Notes: generated by a model not told the origin, from the sequence alone. DNA of 64,000 nucleotides from Rotaria sordida (GCA_905250125.1 CAJNOL010000389.1:82527-146526), one strand, 5' to 3'. Shown: positions 1 through 11,964, counted from the first letter of the stretch. Numbers and translations: made by a program.

Positions 1-119
1 AATCTCATACAATAAAAATAATGTTTAATGTCTTTTTTTTTCTTGTCTATGACACAAAAATATATACTATTATTCTGTGTTTGTAGATTTTTATTTGATT
101 TTATTAACATTTGTTAATA

Positions 120-1860
120 ATGACAGTGGAAAAAGGTGAAGCAATTAAAGAAAAAGGTTAGAACATTCATTGATATCGTTCAGCCACGTTTTGAATGTTT
201 AAATAAGTTTTCTTTCTAACAAAATTTATTAAAAATTATAAGTTGTTCATCTTGTTGAGCTAATAAGATATAGATATCTAAAGTTTTTTTTTGTTCTCAG
301 TCAAAATATATGATGTGATAGAATTGTAGAATGAATCGATATAAGACCTTAGTATTAATTCTATGGCTTATCATCCAACGTTCAAAATCATTTTTGCAGA
401 TATTATAATTGGAAATCTACCTACGACCTAGAAATTCGCAATTCAAGGAAAATCAAAGAATAAGACGAAGATTCTGACTGCAGCTGTTGGTAATCATCTT
501 CCTTCACTCAACTCAATTAAATTCACAACTACACCCATACTTCATTTTCCTTGAATTGATAATTTCTGGAGTGTAGATATTGCTGAAATAAAATAAGTCC
601 GATTGATTGAAGTCTTGTCCAGAATCATACATTGATTCTTATGTTCCTTATGAACCAAGGTAGTCCAACTGAAGTTAATTGATTTCGTTTCTTTTAATAG
701 GCAATAATCATTTTTTACAGAAAAAATATAATGATGCAATTAGTTGTTATAATCAAGCATTAAAACAAAATGGTGAAAAAGCTACCTATTATGTTAATCG
801 TGCATTATGTTATATAAAATTAAAACAATGGGATAAAGTATATCAAGATGTTCATCATAGTCTTGATCTTGATCCAAATTATATCAAAGCTCATGCTTAT
901 TTAGGTCAATATTATATTGAACAACAACAATATGATGAAGCAATAACATGTTTTAAACGAGCACTTGAATTATGCAAAGTTTGTTATGTTGAAAAAAAAA
1001 ATTAATTTAAGAAAATCATTTTTGTTTTTCTTTTTGTTGTAATAGATTCAAAATAAAAATTTTGGTAATGAAATTCAAAGACTTTTACATTATACACAAA
1101 AATGTCGTTTTTCATTAATGGAACAAGAACGTATTGAAAATGACAATAGTTTACAAACATATCTTCATTCATTAATACAAACAGATAAAGAACGACGTAT
1201 GCAATTATGTATTGAAAAATATTTCGAAGATAATAAAGTTAATATAAATAAACAAATTGAATCAATATCCACATCATCATTATCAACAACAGCGAATAGA
1301 CTTCTAATTTTAAAACAATACTTATCAAAAACAATGGATTATCATAATCAACAGACAACAACAAATCTTAATTCAACTATTTCAGTTAATCCAGAAACAG
1401 CTATTACACCTGACGATCAAATGAATATTATTGTTGATCCACAACTTGAACAAGCATTGTTTGAAATCGAACACTCATCCAATCAATCATTATGTGAATT
1501 GAATAATTTATTTACTGAAGTTGATATGAAAAGAAAACGACGTGAAATACCGGAATATTTAACATGTAAACTTTGTTACGATATTATGAGAGATCCAGTT
1601 ATTACCCCCTGTAAATTAAACATTTCTTTTCAAAAGACCAAAAAAAAAACTAAATTTTTAATTTTTAATTTTTTTTTCTTTTAGTTGGTATTACTTATTG
1701 TCGATCATGTATTGAAGAAAATTTATATAAAGTTAGTCATCTTGATCCAATAGCTAATAAACCATTAGTTCCGGAACAATTAATTAGTAATCTTGTAGTC
1801 AAAGAAATTGTGGAAAAATTTATTAAAGAAAATGAATGGGTCAATGCAGAATCTTTTTAA
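120..1860 (+). CDS. STUB1: E3 ubiquitin-protein ligase CHIP (TPR plus U-box)
   Basis: CHIP binds the C-termini of HSP70/HSP90 through its TPR repeats and ubiquitinates their clients through a U-box. Four exons, 120-156, 701-978, 1046-1610 and 1685-1860, join in phase to 351 residues (human about 303). The first exon gives only 12 residues and the next codon, GGC, spans the 544-bp intron. The TPR region (about residues 13-110) carries the CHIP-like NRALCYIKLKQ and KAHAYLGQYYIEQQQYDEAI. A charged helical middle follows, longer than in vertebrates by an Asn/Thr/Ser-rich insert. The U-box runs from about residue 273 to 345 (IPEYLTCKLCYDIM, FGITYCRSCIEE, EQLISNLVVKEIVEKFI). Its end, ENEW followed by V, matches the family end. 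An acceptor-like TTGTAG at 81-86 precedes the start. Family identity is very secure; the short first exon slightly less so. Confidence 0.94.
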
Positions 1861-2122
1861 ACAAAATAATATGATCAAAATAAACATTTCTTTTTTTTTT
1901 TACAATCGTATTTATTTTTGTATATACATTTAGATATATATCTGACTATACGATTAAATGAGTAAATAATAGAGAAAGAAAAAATAGAGAACAGTGAATG
2001 TTTATTAGTGACTTGTTAAATATAAAGTAAAACTATTATATTTAATTTAATTTCGCCAAAGAATTATTTATAACATTTTTTCTTTTAAATAAACATTGTA
2101 AACATGATAGTATTCAGCTTAT

Positions 2123-2530
2123 GAGGAAGCCTTTTCAACTGTTCCCTTCCAGCTTCAACGATTTTTTTGGCCATATATATTATATTGTATTCTAATAAAA
2201 GCCTGAAAAAGACTGCGATTCCTATAGAGATTTGACTAAGCTATAGAATTTTTAAAATACCTATTTTCTCGAGGTTTCGCATTTTCGGGAAACTTGTGTT
2301 TTCGAATTTTGATTTGAAACTTTGTACATATAGTTAACTCAACTAGACTAGCTTACATAAAAAAATTCAAGAGTTTTCAACAAAGTCTCTCCACGATATG
2401 AAACTTTCAAGATATAGATCTTTTATCAAGGATAGTCTAGTCTATATGAGTTCTATATATGTGCAAAGTTACAGATCAAAATTCGAAAATGTGAGTTTTC
2501 CGAAAACTTGAGATCTTCAGAAGCTAGATG
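2123..2530. repeat. Imperfect palindromic (MITE-like) repeat, family A copy 1
   Basis: The arm at about 2272-2350 (including TTTTCGAATTTTGAT and AACTCAACTAGACTAGCTT) recurs inverted at about 2425-2520. The whole unit, including outer sequence such as CTTTTCAACTGTTCCCTTCC, resembles the repeat at 30388-30814. The right end here seems truncated or diverged. No coding capacity is visible. It is probably a non-autonomous fold-back element. Confidence 0.7.
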
Positions 2531-3597
2531 GCATTTGCGTTTCACTTGACTGCAAACCTTCCAATGTCATTTAATGGTTCAATCGATATTTTCTTAAAAA
2601 GGAATAATCGGTTGGACAATTGAATATGAACCGCTTTTCTCCAAAAGATAAACACACGATACTGGAATCAGAGATATCCCCCACGATCCAGAAATTCACA
2701 ATTCAAGGAAAATGTAGGAATTCAAGAAAATCAGTTGATATATAATATATCGATATGTCTTGAATTCTTAGAATTGCTAATTTCTAGATCGTAGAGACTT
2801 TTAAATGAAAAAAAAACATTCAAATTGTTTTTTGTATCTGCAAAATATTCAGACTGTAGATCCACACCGAAATCTAAAAATCTTTTCGCGACTCGATTGG
2901 ATCCGACTTGAGTTGAACACTAGTACACATATGACTGAAACTTCATTAAAGTAGAACGTTCCTGCTATAAATCTATAACTAGACTATTACTTAATCAGAC
3001 TCATCCTTAACCTAAAACTGAAAGTACTAAACAATAATGTAAATATCCTATGGAATGGAAACACCTTGAAACCACTTTTACCAACCCTTTACAGATATCA
3101 GATACAACTGAAACAAGCAAGATTTTTCGTTCCTTTCTACGTCAGATGATCTGACTCATTCCAAAAAAACGATAATATATTATCTGAAAAGGTTGAACAG
3201 ATCAATTGCATTATTAATTATGATCATCATATGACAATTAACAAATTGCAAGCGCAAACTAATCTGAATGATAGCACCCTCCAACAAATAATCTCCGATC
3301 ATTATAAACTTAAAAAGATTATGGCTAGTGATATATCGTAATATCTGACCTTGAATGTGATCAGAATTACAAGTCTGGTAGGTTATTCTTCGTCTGCAAC
3401 GTCTATTCGACCTTCACAAAACTAATCATATCATCTTATGAAATTTATTGTAGTAACGAATGTTTTCCTCATTTATCTAGATACGAGATAAGCAGCTTTC
3501 ATCGAAATTCTTATATTATCACATCAACTAAAGAATGCTGAAATATTATAGAATTATAGAGTACTATTTGGACTGTTAGTATATATACAGTAGGTAT

Positions 3598-3630
3598 CAA
3601 AATTATTCAACTAGTAGATAATTTTCTATT
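3598..3630. repeat. Possible solitary Tc1/mariner-type terminal motif
   Basis: After TATATA the sequence reads CAGTAGGTATCAAAATTATT, the usual CAGT...CAAAATTATT style of Tc1/mariner inverted-repeat ends. No matching inverted partner was found nearby, so it may be a remnant or chance. Confidence 0.25.
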
Positions 3631-5472
3631 CTTTTGTGTATATATTTCAAAAATTAGATGAGCTAGAATTATCTGGTTTTCTTCAGACTACAGCCTATAG
3701 TCTCTAGGATACTAGTAAAAAACTTCAGATTAATTCATTGTTCTGTTTAGTTTTTATCGATGATACAATTGCAGCATGTCATATATCTAACCACTTATTT
3801 TTACACACTATGGTGTGCCTGTTCTAAGTTGAAATTTTCATTATAATAAATGATTCAATAGAACAACTTGTGCTCTATGTGAGAAGTACTTTTTAACGCC
3901 GCTTTCTTTTTCGAGTAGAATAAAAAAAAAGAATATTTTTTTTTGACTCATACCGAAAATTGTCAAAAAAAAACTGCATAAGACAATGCTCTCCTATAAT
4001 ATTTATTTAATATTACTTTTTAATATATCATTAGCAAGAGCACTACAAGCTGCATCAGATATTCTATTTGAATAGATATTTCATATTAGAAAATTGTTTT
4101 AGTCGTCTCCTATGTACACATCAATCACAAATAGATGTTCTTGTACTATCTTATTTATGCATCGAAGAAGGTAAAAGTTGTTTTAACAGCGTGGATTTTC
4201 AGTGAATCTTTTTCAACAGGAAACTCTGATATTTGAAATTAAAATAAATTATATTACTTAAATATGAATAACAGAAGTAAAAAGCTTACCGTGGTTGTAG
4301 TAATATCCTAAGCCCAAATCTCACTAAATATATAACAAATATTTACGCGTCATGGTATATTCACACTGTTGCTGGGGCTGCAATAAGTTTTGTTTTACTT
4401 CTACTATTTATAGTGCAACCAAGGTAAAGAGCTTAAGAGATATAATTGATTTTAATTCTAAATATAAGAGTTTCGTACGGGAAAAGATTCGCTACAAATC
4501 CATGTTATTCAAACAATTTTTACCGTCTTCGATACGTGAATACGATAGTACAAGGTCGTCCATCTGCATATTTTCTGACTCTCTATTCTCGAAATCATCA
4601 AAACAGAAAATGATAAATATCAATACGTATGTCTAGTAATTAGAAAAAAAAAGAAAATTTGCACAAGACTACAAACATGCAGTATAACATCACCTCTTTT
4701 AATTATCTCGGGTAACATATAGTGGTCAACTCATCAAAATTACTGTTTGACGAAACTTACTGAAGATAAACAAAAACTCATATTAAAGATTCAAAAACGT
4801 TTGTATCATATCGAAACATCGATTTCTCTGGCAAAGTTCGAATGAATTTCTAGCGACTTGCTGTCCTCTTGATCAATACGACACAAAATACAGACTTTGT
4901 TACAGTGAAAAAACATGTGAAGTATGAAGGTCGAATGCGTACGCGACTTACTACAAAAATCCTGTGCTTTGCATCGTATGACATTACCGTGAAAAAACAA
5001 TCGTGAACAACATATGTGTTATTTACATGATACAATCAATGTTAATCATTATCTGATTGATATAATAATCTTTATTTAGTGTAAATCTTATCCTTTTATT
5101 CTTATTGGTAACATCATTGTGTAAAAAACTGTGATTATGATGTTGGTGAGAACGCGCATCAATAATGCATCACTGTTTGAGTTCGACTAAAGGTTGTTTT
5201 ATATCGTAATTAGATATGTCTTGGTACTTTCTCTATATTCACCCTTGAAGACACCTTCGCTTCTCTATCTATAGTTAAGAACATCTTTTATATGAAAATG
5301 CCAAGAAAAGGAAATATATGTTATTCTAACAAGTTATCAATCGGATCGATATTGTAAACAAATGATGAGTAAAAAAAAGTCATGAATTTCTATTATTTAT
5401 GATTCCTTTTCATAAAATAAAAAAACAAACTAGAATAAATACTTCTATTGTCTTTTACATTGGATTTCAGAC

Positions 5473-8092
5473 ATGTTTTTGTTCATACCAGTATTAGTAA
5501 TAGTAGGTATTTCATTTGTTGATGGAATAAATAATATTACCTGTATATCGACTCCCGGACAAAAGAATACATCAACAATTTTAACTAATCTTCGTCGAGA
5601 AATGCGAAATGCAGGTATTGGAATATATGTTGTTTTTTCTGACGACGAACATGGCAGTGAATATACACAACCGTATGATAAACGGCGTGATTGGATTACG
5701 GGATTTCGTGGTTCATCAGGTATAGCAATTATTTCGTTACGAACTGCGGCTTTATGGACAGATAGTCGTTATTTTTCACAAGCAGAAGAAGAATTAGATT
5801 GTGCTAATTGGCTTTTGATGAGACATGGCAATGAAAATGTACCAAGTCCTTTTATTTGGTTAGTTACTGAAGCACAACAGACAGCATGGGTAAGATTTTT
5901 ATATTCGAAAGTACCAACTACAAGTTGTTTATAGTCATTTTCCTATTTATTAGAAGTATCTTCATTTATATTATAGTTGATAAAAAAGGTTTTAATATAC
6001 ATTAGATGATATCTAAAACATGCATTCCTCCATTAGTTTCTTTGGGATGTAAATGTGGATGGAATAGAGACCTTGTCCTTACTCACACCCTATTAGATTT
6101 ATACTTCCTATTGTTAAAGTTGTCGAAGATATGTCAATATAAAACAGGATAAATTTAATTTCTCATGAATCGATGTATTCTTATCATGCAGTAGTTCTTT
6201 GACATCTGTTTTATACAAAGGGCTAAATACATGTTTTTGTTCATGTAGTAACTTAAGATTCTTGAAAACATTGTATTGAATAGGACTTTTTCTATTTGTT
6301 ATCTTTATTAGTCATTAGGTACTACAACTGTATTCACTTCTTCAGCATGGTGGTCATTAGCCAATACAGCATTACAAGCAATAGGAAAACAACTTCAACC
6401 TGTTGATGATCTTGTTGGACGTATTTGGCCAAGTAATGAACGTCCAAAAGCATCACAAAAACCAATTGTGAAACATGATATTAAATATGCAGGTCAAAGT
6501 GTTACTCAAAAATTACTTCGAACAACTACTGAACTTCAACGATTTGATGCAACAGTAACTATTATAAGTGCTCTTGATGAAATAGCATGGCAATTTAATT
6601 TACGTGGTGCTGATATTCCATATAATCCTTTTTTTAAATCATATGCTATCATTTATACTAATTATATAATTCATCAACCGAAATTATTTGTTAATTTAGC
6701 ACAAATTAATCGTACTATGTATCCTGTTGGTGTTCGTGTATTTAATTATTCAACGTTTTGGTCACATTTAAATGAAACAGTTAATAATTCAACTATAGAA
6801 AAAATTTTGGTTAGTGCACAAGCATCTCAAGCTATATTAAATTTAATACCTTATGATAAACTAATACTACCATTATTCAATTCACCTATAGAACGTATAA
6901 AAGCACAAAAAAATTCAATAGAAAGAAAAGGTATGAGAGATTGTCAAATACGAGATGCTGTTGCTCGTATGAAACATATTGGATGGATTGAACAACAATT
7001 AAATAATAATATACCAATTAATGAAACGCAATCCGTTGATCGATTACTTTACTATCAAAAACAACAAGTTAGATTTAAATTTCCAAGTTTTCATGCTATT
7101 TCAGCATCCGGTGATCGGGCAGCTCTCGTTCATTATTCTTCACAACCAGCAACAGCTCGACCTATTACTAAAAATCAAATTTATTTACTTGATGTAAATC
7201 TACGTATATGATATGCAACATGATAAAGTCTTTTTTTTTTTTGTTTTTTTGTTTTCTAAGGCTGGTAGTCAATATCTAGATTGTACAACAGATATAACAC
7301 GAACACATCATTTTGGTATTCCAAAAGATCTAGAAAAACGTGCTTATACACGTGTACTTCAAGGTGTACTTGCTATTGCCGATGCAGTTTTTCCGACAGG
7401 AACATATGGTCGATCACTTGATTATCTTGGTCGTATGTATTTGTATAGAGATGGTATGACTTTTGGGCATGGTATAGGGTTTGTATAATTTTATTATTTC
7501 ATGAAACCTCTTGTCATTGAATTATTTATAATAATTTAATGAAAAAACATTTTTCTTTTATAGTCATGGTATTGGTCACTTCTTGAGTGTACATGAAGGT
7601 CCACACCGTATTGGATCAGAATATAATGAATATGAAGAACCATTAACTGATGGAGTATTCATTTCGGATGAACCAGGATTTTATAAACCAGGTGATTTTG
7701 GTATTCGTATAGAAAATGATGTTGAAGTTGTATTGGCACATAAGAGTATATATGATAAAAGACAATTTTTACGTTTCGATACAATTACATTTGTACCATA
7801 TGAACGTTCATTAATTGATGTTACATTATTAACAAATACACAATTAGATGCTATCAATAAATATCATGCAAAAGTAGCACAGATTTTAGAACCTTTACTT
7901 AAAGATGATGAAGCAGCTTTAAATGCTTTGCGTTCTCGTACGAAAAAAATACATTCTCAATCGGTAACAACAACTACAGAATTATCTAACAAAGCATTTA
8001 TTAGTATTAGTTCACCGTCTCTCATAACCTTCGTTTTTATTGTAATAGTTTTATTTAAAAACATAAAATATTTTCTAATAAAAATCATATAG
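5473..8092 (+). CDS. XPNPEP2: Secreted/GPI-type Xaa-Pro aminopeptidase (M24B)
   Basis: It removes an N-terminal residue that precedes proline, probably at the cell surface. Exons 5473-5889, 6312-7193, 7261-7478 and 7564-8092 join in phase to 681 residues, close to the membrane form of about 674. A hydrophobic signal peptide opens the protein (residues 1-18), and a hydrophobic C-terminal tail (about the last 30) suits GPI attachment. The creatinase-like N-terminal domain shows DWITGFRGSSGIAII and LWTDSRYFSQAEEEL. The pita-bread catalytic domain keeps both metal-binding Asp (D433 at the exon 2/3 junction and D444 in TTDITRT), the His in GHGIGHFLSVHEGP, and the two Glu in SDEPGFY and GIRIENDVEVV. 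An acceptor-like TTTCAG ends 2 bp before the ATG. Assignment to the membrane rather than cytosolic paralog rests on the two hydrophobic ends. Confidence 0.92.
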
Positions 8093-8163
8093 TTTTATTA
8101 TGCATAAAAATTTAATTATGACCTTTGCTATCAATATACATGCATTATTTCAGATCAGATAAA

Positions 8164-8379
8164 ATGAATCGATTTTATTTCGTAATGTTTCTTTTTTCTT
8201 TTGCAATAATGAAGTGTGATGACCTACGTTTTGATTATCATTTCCTATCTAGATACGACATCTGTAGATCAGAGAAAAACGATCATCCACCAATCATATA
8301 TCATAAAATGAAAAAAAAATTTTTGAGCAGTCATATATTTCTATCAATTTTGTTATATTCGTTTTTATTTATTTGTTAG
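8164..8379 (+). CDS. Possible small secreted/membrane protein, 71 residues
   Basis: A short single-exon ORF just downstream of the aminopeptidase gene. It starts with a signal-peptide-like MNRFYFVMFLFSFAIMKC and ends in a second hydrophobic stretch (FLSSHIFLSILLYSFLFIC). An acceptor-like ATTATTTCAG ends 10 bp before this ATG, as at other genes in the window. No family was recognised. It could equally be an open stretch in the 3' UTR of the aminopeptidase gene, so existence as a gene is uncertain. Confidence 0.3.
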   Translation: MNRFYFVMFLFSFAIMKCDDLRFDYHFLSRYDICRSEKNDHPPIIYHKMKKKFLSSHIFLSILLYSFLFIC

Positions 8380-8949
8380 TCGAACTGCTGGATTTCTTTT
8401 TTTATGTCCAATACTAGAATAAGACAAATTTTTTTTTCATAGTTAATTCGTGTTACTCATCATTATTTCGAATGATTATAATAACATCGTATGGGGCTAG
8501 ATAATGAATATTAGTTTGATATCATATGCAATAGATGAAATTCTGGTGCTGGTAGATTCAACTAATTTGTTATGTGCAAAAAAAAAACTTTGTCATCACG
8601 ATGAATTTCATTTATGATTGTGACATCATGATTCATAATCATGTGTATATGTAATAGATAATGGTTAGTAAGTGTGTTTTTGATGATCATTGAATAATGT
8701 TTGTATTCGGAAATTAGCCAACGTTGCAGTAGAAAAAATTCTTAACTATCTAAAATAGTTGATTTTGTTTTTAAACTTTGATGAATTGGAAATATTCGAT
8801 TGTAAAATTAAGATATTGCAACAGATGAGATTTCAAAATCAAGACAAAAAATTAGTCAATTTTGTTTTTTTTTTTTATTATTAGAAATAAAGAGAAAAGA
8901 GTAACTCATAGTTACAGTAAAAAAAAAGAAAGATAAATTATTCGAAAGT
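8380..8949. other. Intergenic, nothing recognised
   Basis: AT-rich DNA between two convergent genes, with poly-T tracts and multiple stops in every frame. It probably holds 3' untranslated sequences of both neighbours. Confidence 0.5.
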
Positions 8950-9573
8950 TTATTTTAATTTATAATTATTACGTAAACGTTTTGTTATTATTTTTCCATT
9001 CTTTTTTGTTGTTGATGATGATGATGATTTATTTTGTATTTTAGATTTAATTGGTCGACGTGTTGCATTATTACTAAGTTCTTTTTTCTTAATATGTAAT
9101 GATGATTCTAACATTTGAATTGGTAATGTACGTTTTTTAATAGGTTCTTTAACAACCATCGATTTTTCCTTAACACAAGGTATATCACCTGCACCTGTAT
9201 TTGTTATTATTGGTTGTTGAATTGTTGGTATTAATGATGATTGTTGATGATGAATATTATTTGTTTCAATAAGTGTTGTTTGATGATTATTAGGTATAAT
9301 TGATGTTTGTTGTTCTGGATTAATTATACGTGTTACTATTTGTTGATTATTTGAAATTGAAACAAGTTCATCAGCCATTCGTTTAACAGCTATTGAAACA
9401 AGTTGCCACATTTCTTTTGTTAAATGACGTTTAGCTAATTTTGTTTCATCATCAAGATTTTCTGTTGGATTTTGTTTAATCATTGATATAGTTGATGATG
9501 ATGTTTGTTCTATTGTATCTGTATTATGATGTGAAATTTTCTTCATTGATAGATTATTTCGACGACGAACCAT
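8950..9573 (-). CDS. Hypothetical basic, Ser/Asn/Gln-rich protein
   Basis: A single-exon frame of 207 residues on the minus strand. The start chosen is the ATG giving MVRRRNNLSMKK; a longer frame adds 12 hydrophobic residues and is less likely. The first residues and the C-terminal 60 are strongly basic (TKKNGKIITKRLRNNYK), suggesting nuclear localisation. The middle is rich in Ile, Gln, Asn and Thr and looks disordered. The most protein-like segment is at about residues 55-85 (KLAKRHLTKEMWQLVSIAV), probably a helix. I do not recognise the family. Codon use matches neighbouring genes and the frame is long for such AT-rich DNA, so it is probably real. Confidence 0.55.
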   Translation of the reverse strand: MVRRRNNLSMKKISHHNTDTIEQTSSSTISMIKQNPTENLDDETKLAKRHLTKEMWQLVSIAVKRMADELVSISNNQQIVTRIINPEQQTSIIPNNHQTTLIETNNIHHQQSSLIPTIQQPIITNTGAGDIPCVKEKSMVVKEPIKKRTLPIQMLESSLHIKKKELSNNATRRPIKSKIQNKSSSSSTTKKNGKIITKRLRNNYKLK

Positions 9574-10592
9574 AGAAAAATTGAAATGAATATAAGAAAT
9601 GAAAAACAAATGTAATAAAAAATGATTTTTATGAAAATGCGCGAGATTATATTTATTTGTTATCTAGATAATAATGTATTCCCGCCATTTTCTATTTCGT
9701 TTAGTAGTATCAACAAATTCGTTCACGTTATTTTACAAGTATACTTGTATCAGCTAGTTGAAGGTGAAAAATTTGCGCCAATTACTTTAAATATGTATGC
9801 TTTTTTGTTTTTGATTTGGTTCCGTTTCATCGAGAGAAAGTTATGGTAATAATAGAAATGAGAATATAATCCAATAGTTTATTGAGATGGTAGCAACAAA
9901 ATATTAATTTAATTATTTTACTAATCTTATTAAAATATGCATCTAATGATAAACAAACCTTTTTCATACTGTTTCATTAAATCAAGAAGAAGCTCAATAC
10001 GCACTTCCATATATCTATCTCTACAATATTTTTCAAATCCAAGATCTCTAGAAAACTTGAAACCAAGTTTGTCAGTATCCAGAATCTGAAAATAACAGCT
10101 TCTTTTGATTATACGGAACAGTAGAGCAATTAATTCTCTATAAAATGACATGTCTCCGGACTTTTCATGACATTGTTCTGTATCATCAAAAGAAACTTTC
10201 TTTCAGGAATGGAATATTAGACAGATCCTGAATTTTGAGAATACTGTAGAGATTTGATTTTCCACAAATCATTATCGAAAACAATTTTTTCTACTAAAGC
10301 CACTATTTAGATTTTTTATGTGAATTACGATTACAGAAAAAGTCGAAATTAAATCTGTACGATCAATTTTTGGAGCCATTATGTACTTCAGTTTATGTTA
10401 TATGTTAACGAGAATTTTTCTCGGATTTTTCTTCTTAAATCTTATTTATGAATCTATAAAGTAGTGTATTTTAGTTTTGTTACTTAACATATGAAGTATA
10501 AACTTGTTGCTATGTAAAAGTAAAAATACTTGAATGTTTTAATGATGTAATTCTCACTTGGATTGCAATTTTGTCGGAATCCGATACAGAAC
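9574..10592. other. Intergenic, with one orphan exon-like segment
   Basis: No complete gene is seen. An exon-like block on the minus strand (9958-10085) is listed separately. The rest is AT-rich and closed in all frames. Confidence 0.5.
9958..10085 (-). pseudogene. Orphan exon-like segment, unknown protein
   Basis: On the minus strand a TTATTTTCAG acceptor precedes an open block reading ILDTDKLGFKFSRDLG, then FEKYCRDRYMEVRIELLLD and LMKQYEKG, followed by a GTTTGT donor. Charge pattern and helix-like spacing look like real protein, but no flanking exons were found on either side. It may be an isolated relic of a lost gene. I do not recognise the family. Confidence 0.3.
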
Positions 10593-10860
10593 TCTAGTGG
10601 TCATACATTAAAAAGCAAAGAAAATTTCGAATTACTATATGATTTAATTGATCTTTTTCCAGGTCAAACAACTGTTGGAACATCATGAGCAGCTGCTGAT
10701 GCTGTTCGTTATGTAAGTGATTTACAAATAGATTAAATGAAAGATAATAAAATGATTGTTACTATTAATAAAGATGATGATATACCAATATTTACTATAG
10801 TTAATTATGGACTTACGAGAGATTTATTTAAAATTTTATCTGAACTTGCAGAAAATAAAA
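10593..10860 (+). pseudogene. ETFA (electron transfer flavoprotein alpha) pseudogene fragment
   Basis: One frame matches the C-terminal FAD-binding domain of ETF alpha. It starts SSGHTLKSKENFELLYDL (compare SGGRGLKS.ENF.LLYDL), continues as VGTS then a stop then AADAVRYVSDLQ, and resumes as MKDNKMIVTINKDDDIPIF and YGLTRDLFKIL. Damage is clear. A TGA at 10686-10688 stands where the family has Arg, compatible with CGA to TGA. A TAA at 10734-10736 follows. About 30 residues that normally join the two blocks (the VGQTGK..P..Y.A.GISGA segment) are missing. Upstream domains were not found. It ends about 35 bp before the SURF2 start on the same strand. It is presumably a relic of a duplicated copy, with a working ETFA elsewhere. 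Confidence 0.8.
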
Positions 10861-10895
10861 TTTTTTTCTTTTTGACTATAAATTAATTATTTTAG

Positions 10896-11964
10896 ATGGA
10901 TATTGATTTGAATCCAATTGTAACTGTTGATTCTTTATTGAAAACTTATCCATCATTAAAACGCATTCCTGATACAGATCGTGTAAGACGATTTGTTTAA
11001 TATTTAAACGAAAAAAAAAAAAGAAAGAAAATTCTTTGTATTATTTTTTATTAGATCAGATGTACTTGGACTCAACATGAAATGCCAGCTCGTGTTGATG
11101 CTATTGAAAAATATATTCTAGGAAAAAAATATCAACAATTATTACAGAAAAAATTCGATTATAATTCTTTAGAAAATTATAAACAATTTCTTGAACCAAG
11201 TACAAAAAAAAATCATGAGTATGACTTTTTTTTCAAAAACAAAAAAGATTAAATTCAAAAATCATTTATTAGAAAACAATTATTTTGCAAATTAACATAT
11301 CGTCATCTGAATAAAGAACCAGATCATATTAAGAAACATATTGAAGGAAAAAAATTTAAACGTGCTTATGCACAATGTAAGTATAGATATTTATTTCTAT
11401 TATAAATAAATATTTTATAAATAAATTTTCTAGGGGAAGAATGTCAAAAAAATGGAACAGAATATGTTCCACTAGGTAGAAGAAAAAAGAAAGAACAAAT
11501 AACAACTGAAAATGATGCTGATGATCAATATGTTGATTTAAGTGATGATGAAATTGTTATAGACGACGATGATGATGATGATCTGTCTGATTTATATCCT
11601 GGTATATTTTTATAAATTTTCAAAAATTTCTAAATTAGATGATTTGATTTTTAGATTTTCGTCGTTTACGTACAAGTGATTTAAAATTACGAACAACTAC
11701 AGTTGAAAAAAATGATGATGATGCAAGTGGAAAAAAACGAAAAGCAGAAACATCAAAAGTAAATAATGAAAAAAATTTAAAAAAAAAAGAAAACGTTTTG
11801 TTTTTCTTTTTGATCTTGAAATAATTATTGAATTTATAATTTAGATTAAAAAACCAAAAAAACTTGCAGCACCAAGTTCAAAACGTATGCGATCATCTGA
11901 TGAGAACATGTCCAATGGTGATGATTTAGTTAAACCAACAAAAACAATGACATTAACTATTTAA
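10896..11964 (+). CDS. SURF2: Surfeit locus protein 2
   Basis: Six exons, 10896-10982, 11055-11218, 11273-11376, 11434-11601, 11655-11758 and 11845-11964, join in phase to 219 residues (human about 256). SURF2 is a poorly characterised nuclear/nucleolar protein. The N-terminus ends exon 1 with KTYPSLKRIPDTDR and continues IRCTWTQHEMPA, matching the family block with KVRC..TGHE.P. Exons 3-4 encode the second signature: FCKLTYRHLNKEPDHI, KKHIEGKKFKRAYAQWEEC and EYVPLGRR. The rest is an acidic Asp run followed by a basic Lys-rich tail, as in other SURF2 proteins. A TTTTAG acceptor-like sequence directly abuts the ATG. The stop lies 118 bp before the UBA6 start. Confidence 0.93.

Larger units (their letters stand above)
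1861..5472. other. Intergenic region, mostly featureless, with one fold-back repeat
   Basis: About 3.6 kb between STUB1 and the aminopeptidase gene. The first 250 bp are AT-rich and contain AATAAA-like signals for STUB1. A palindromic repeat lies at about 2123-2530 (listed separately). A Tc1-like terminal motif starts at about 3598. Around 4340-4420 one frame reads as a hydrophobic stretch followed by a GT, perhaps a decayed exon. No convincing gene was found; frames elsewhere are closed by frequent stops. Confidence 0.6.

Noticed and set aside
4352-4636. 94-codon frame MVYSHCCWGCN...
   Set aside because: No family features, and the neighbouring frame of the same stretch looks more protein-like. 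Kept only as a possible decayed exon.
10686-10688. TGA in the ETFA-like frame as a selenocysteine codon
   Set aside because: ETF alpha is not a selenoprotein, the site is a conserved Arg, and a TAA plus an internal deletion follow; pseudogene is simpler.
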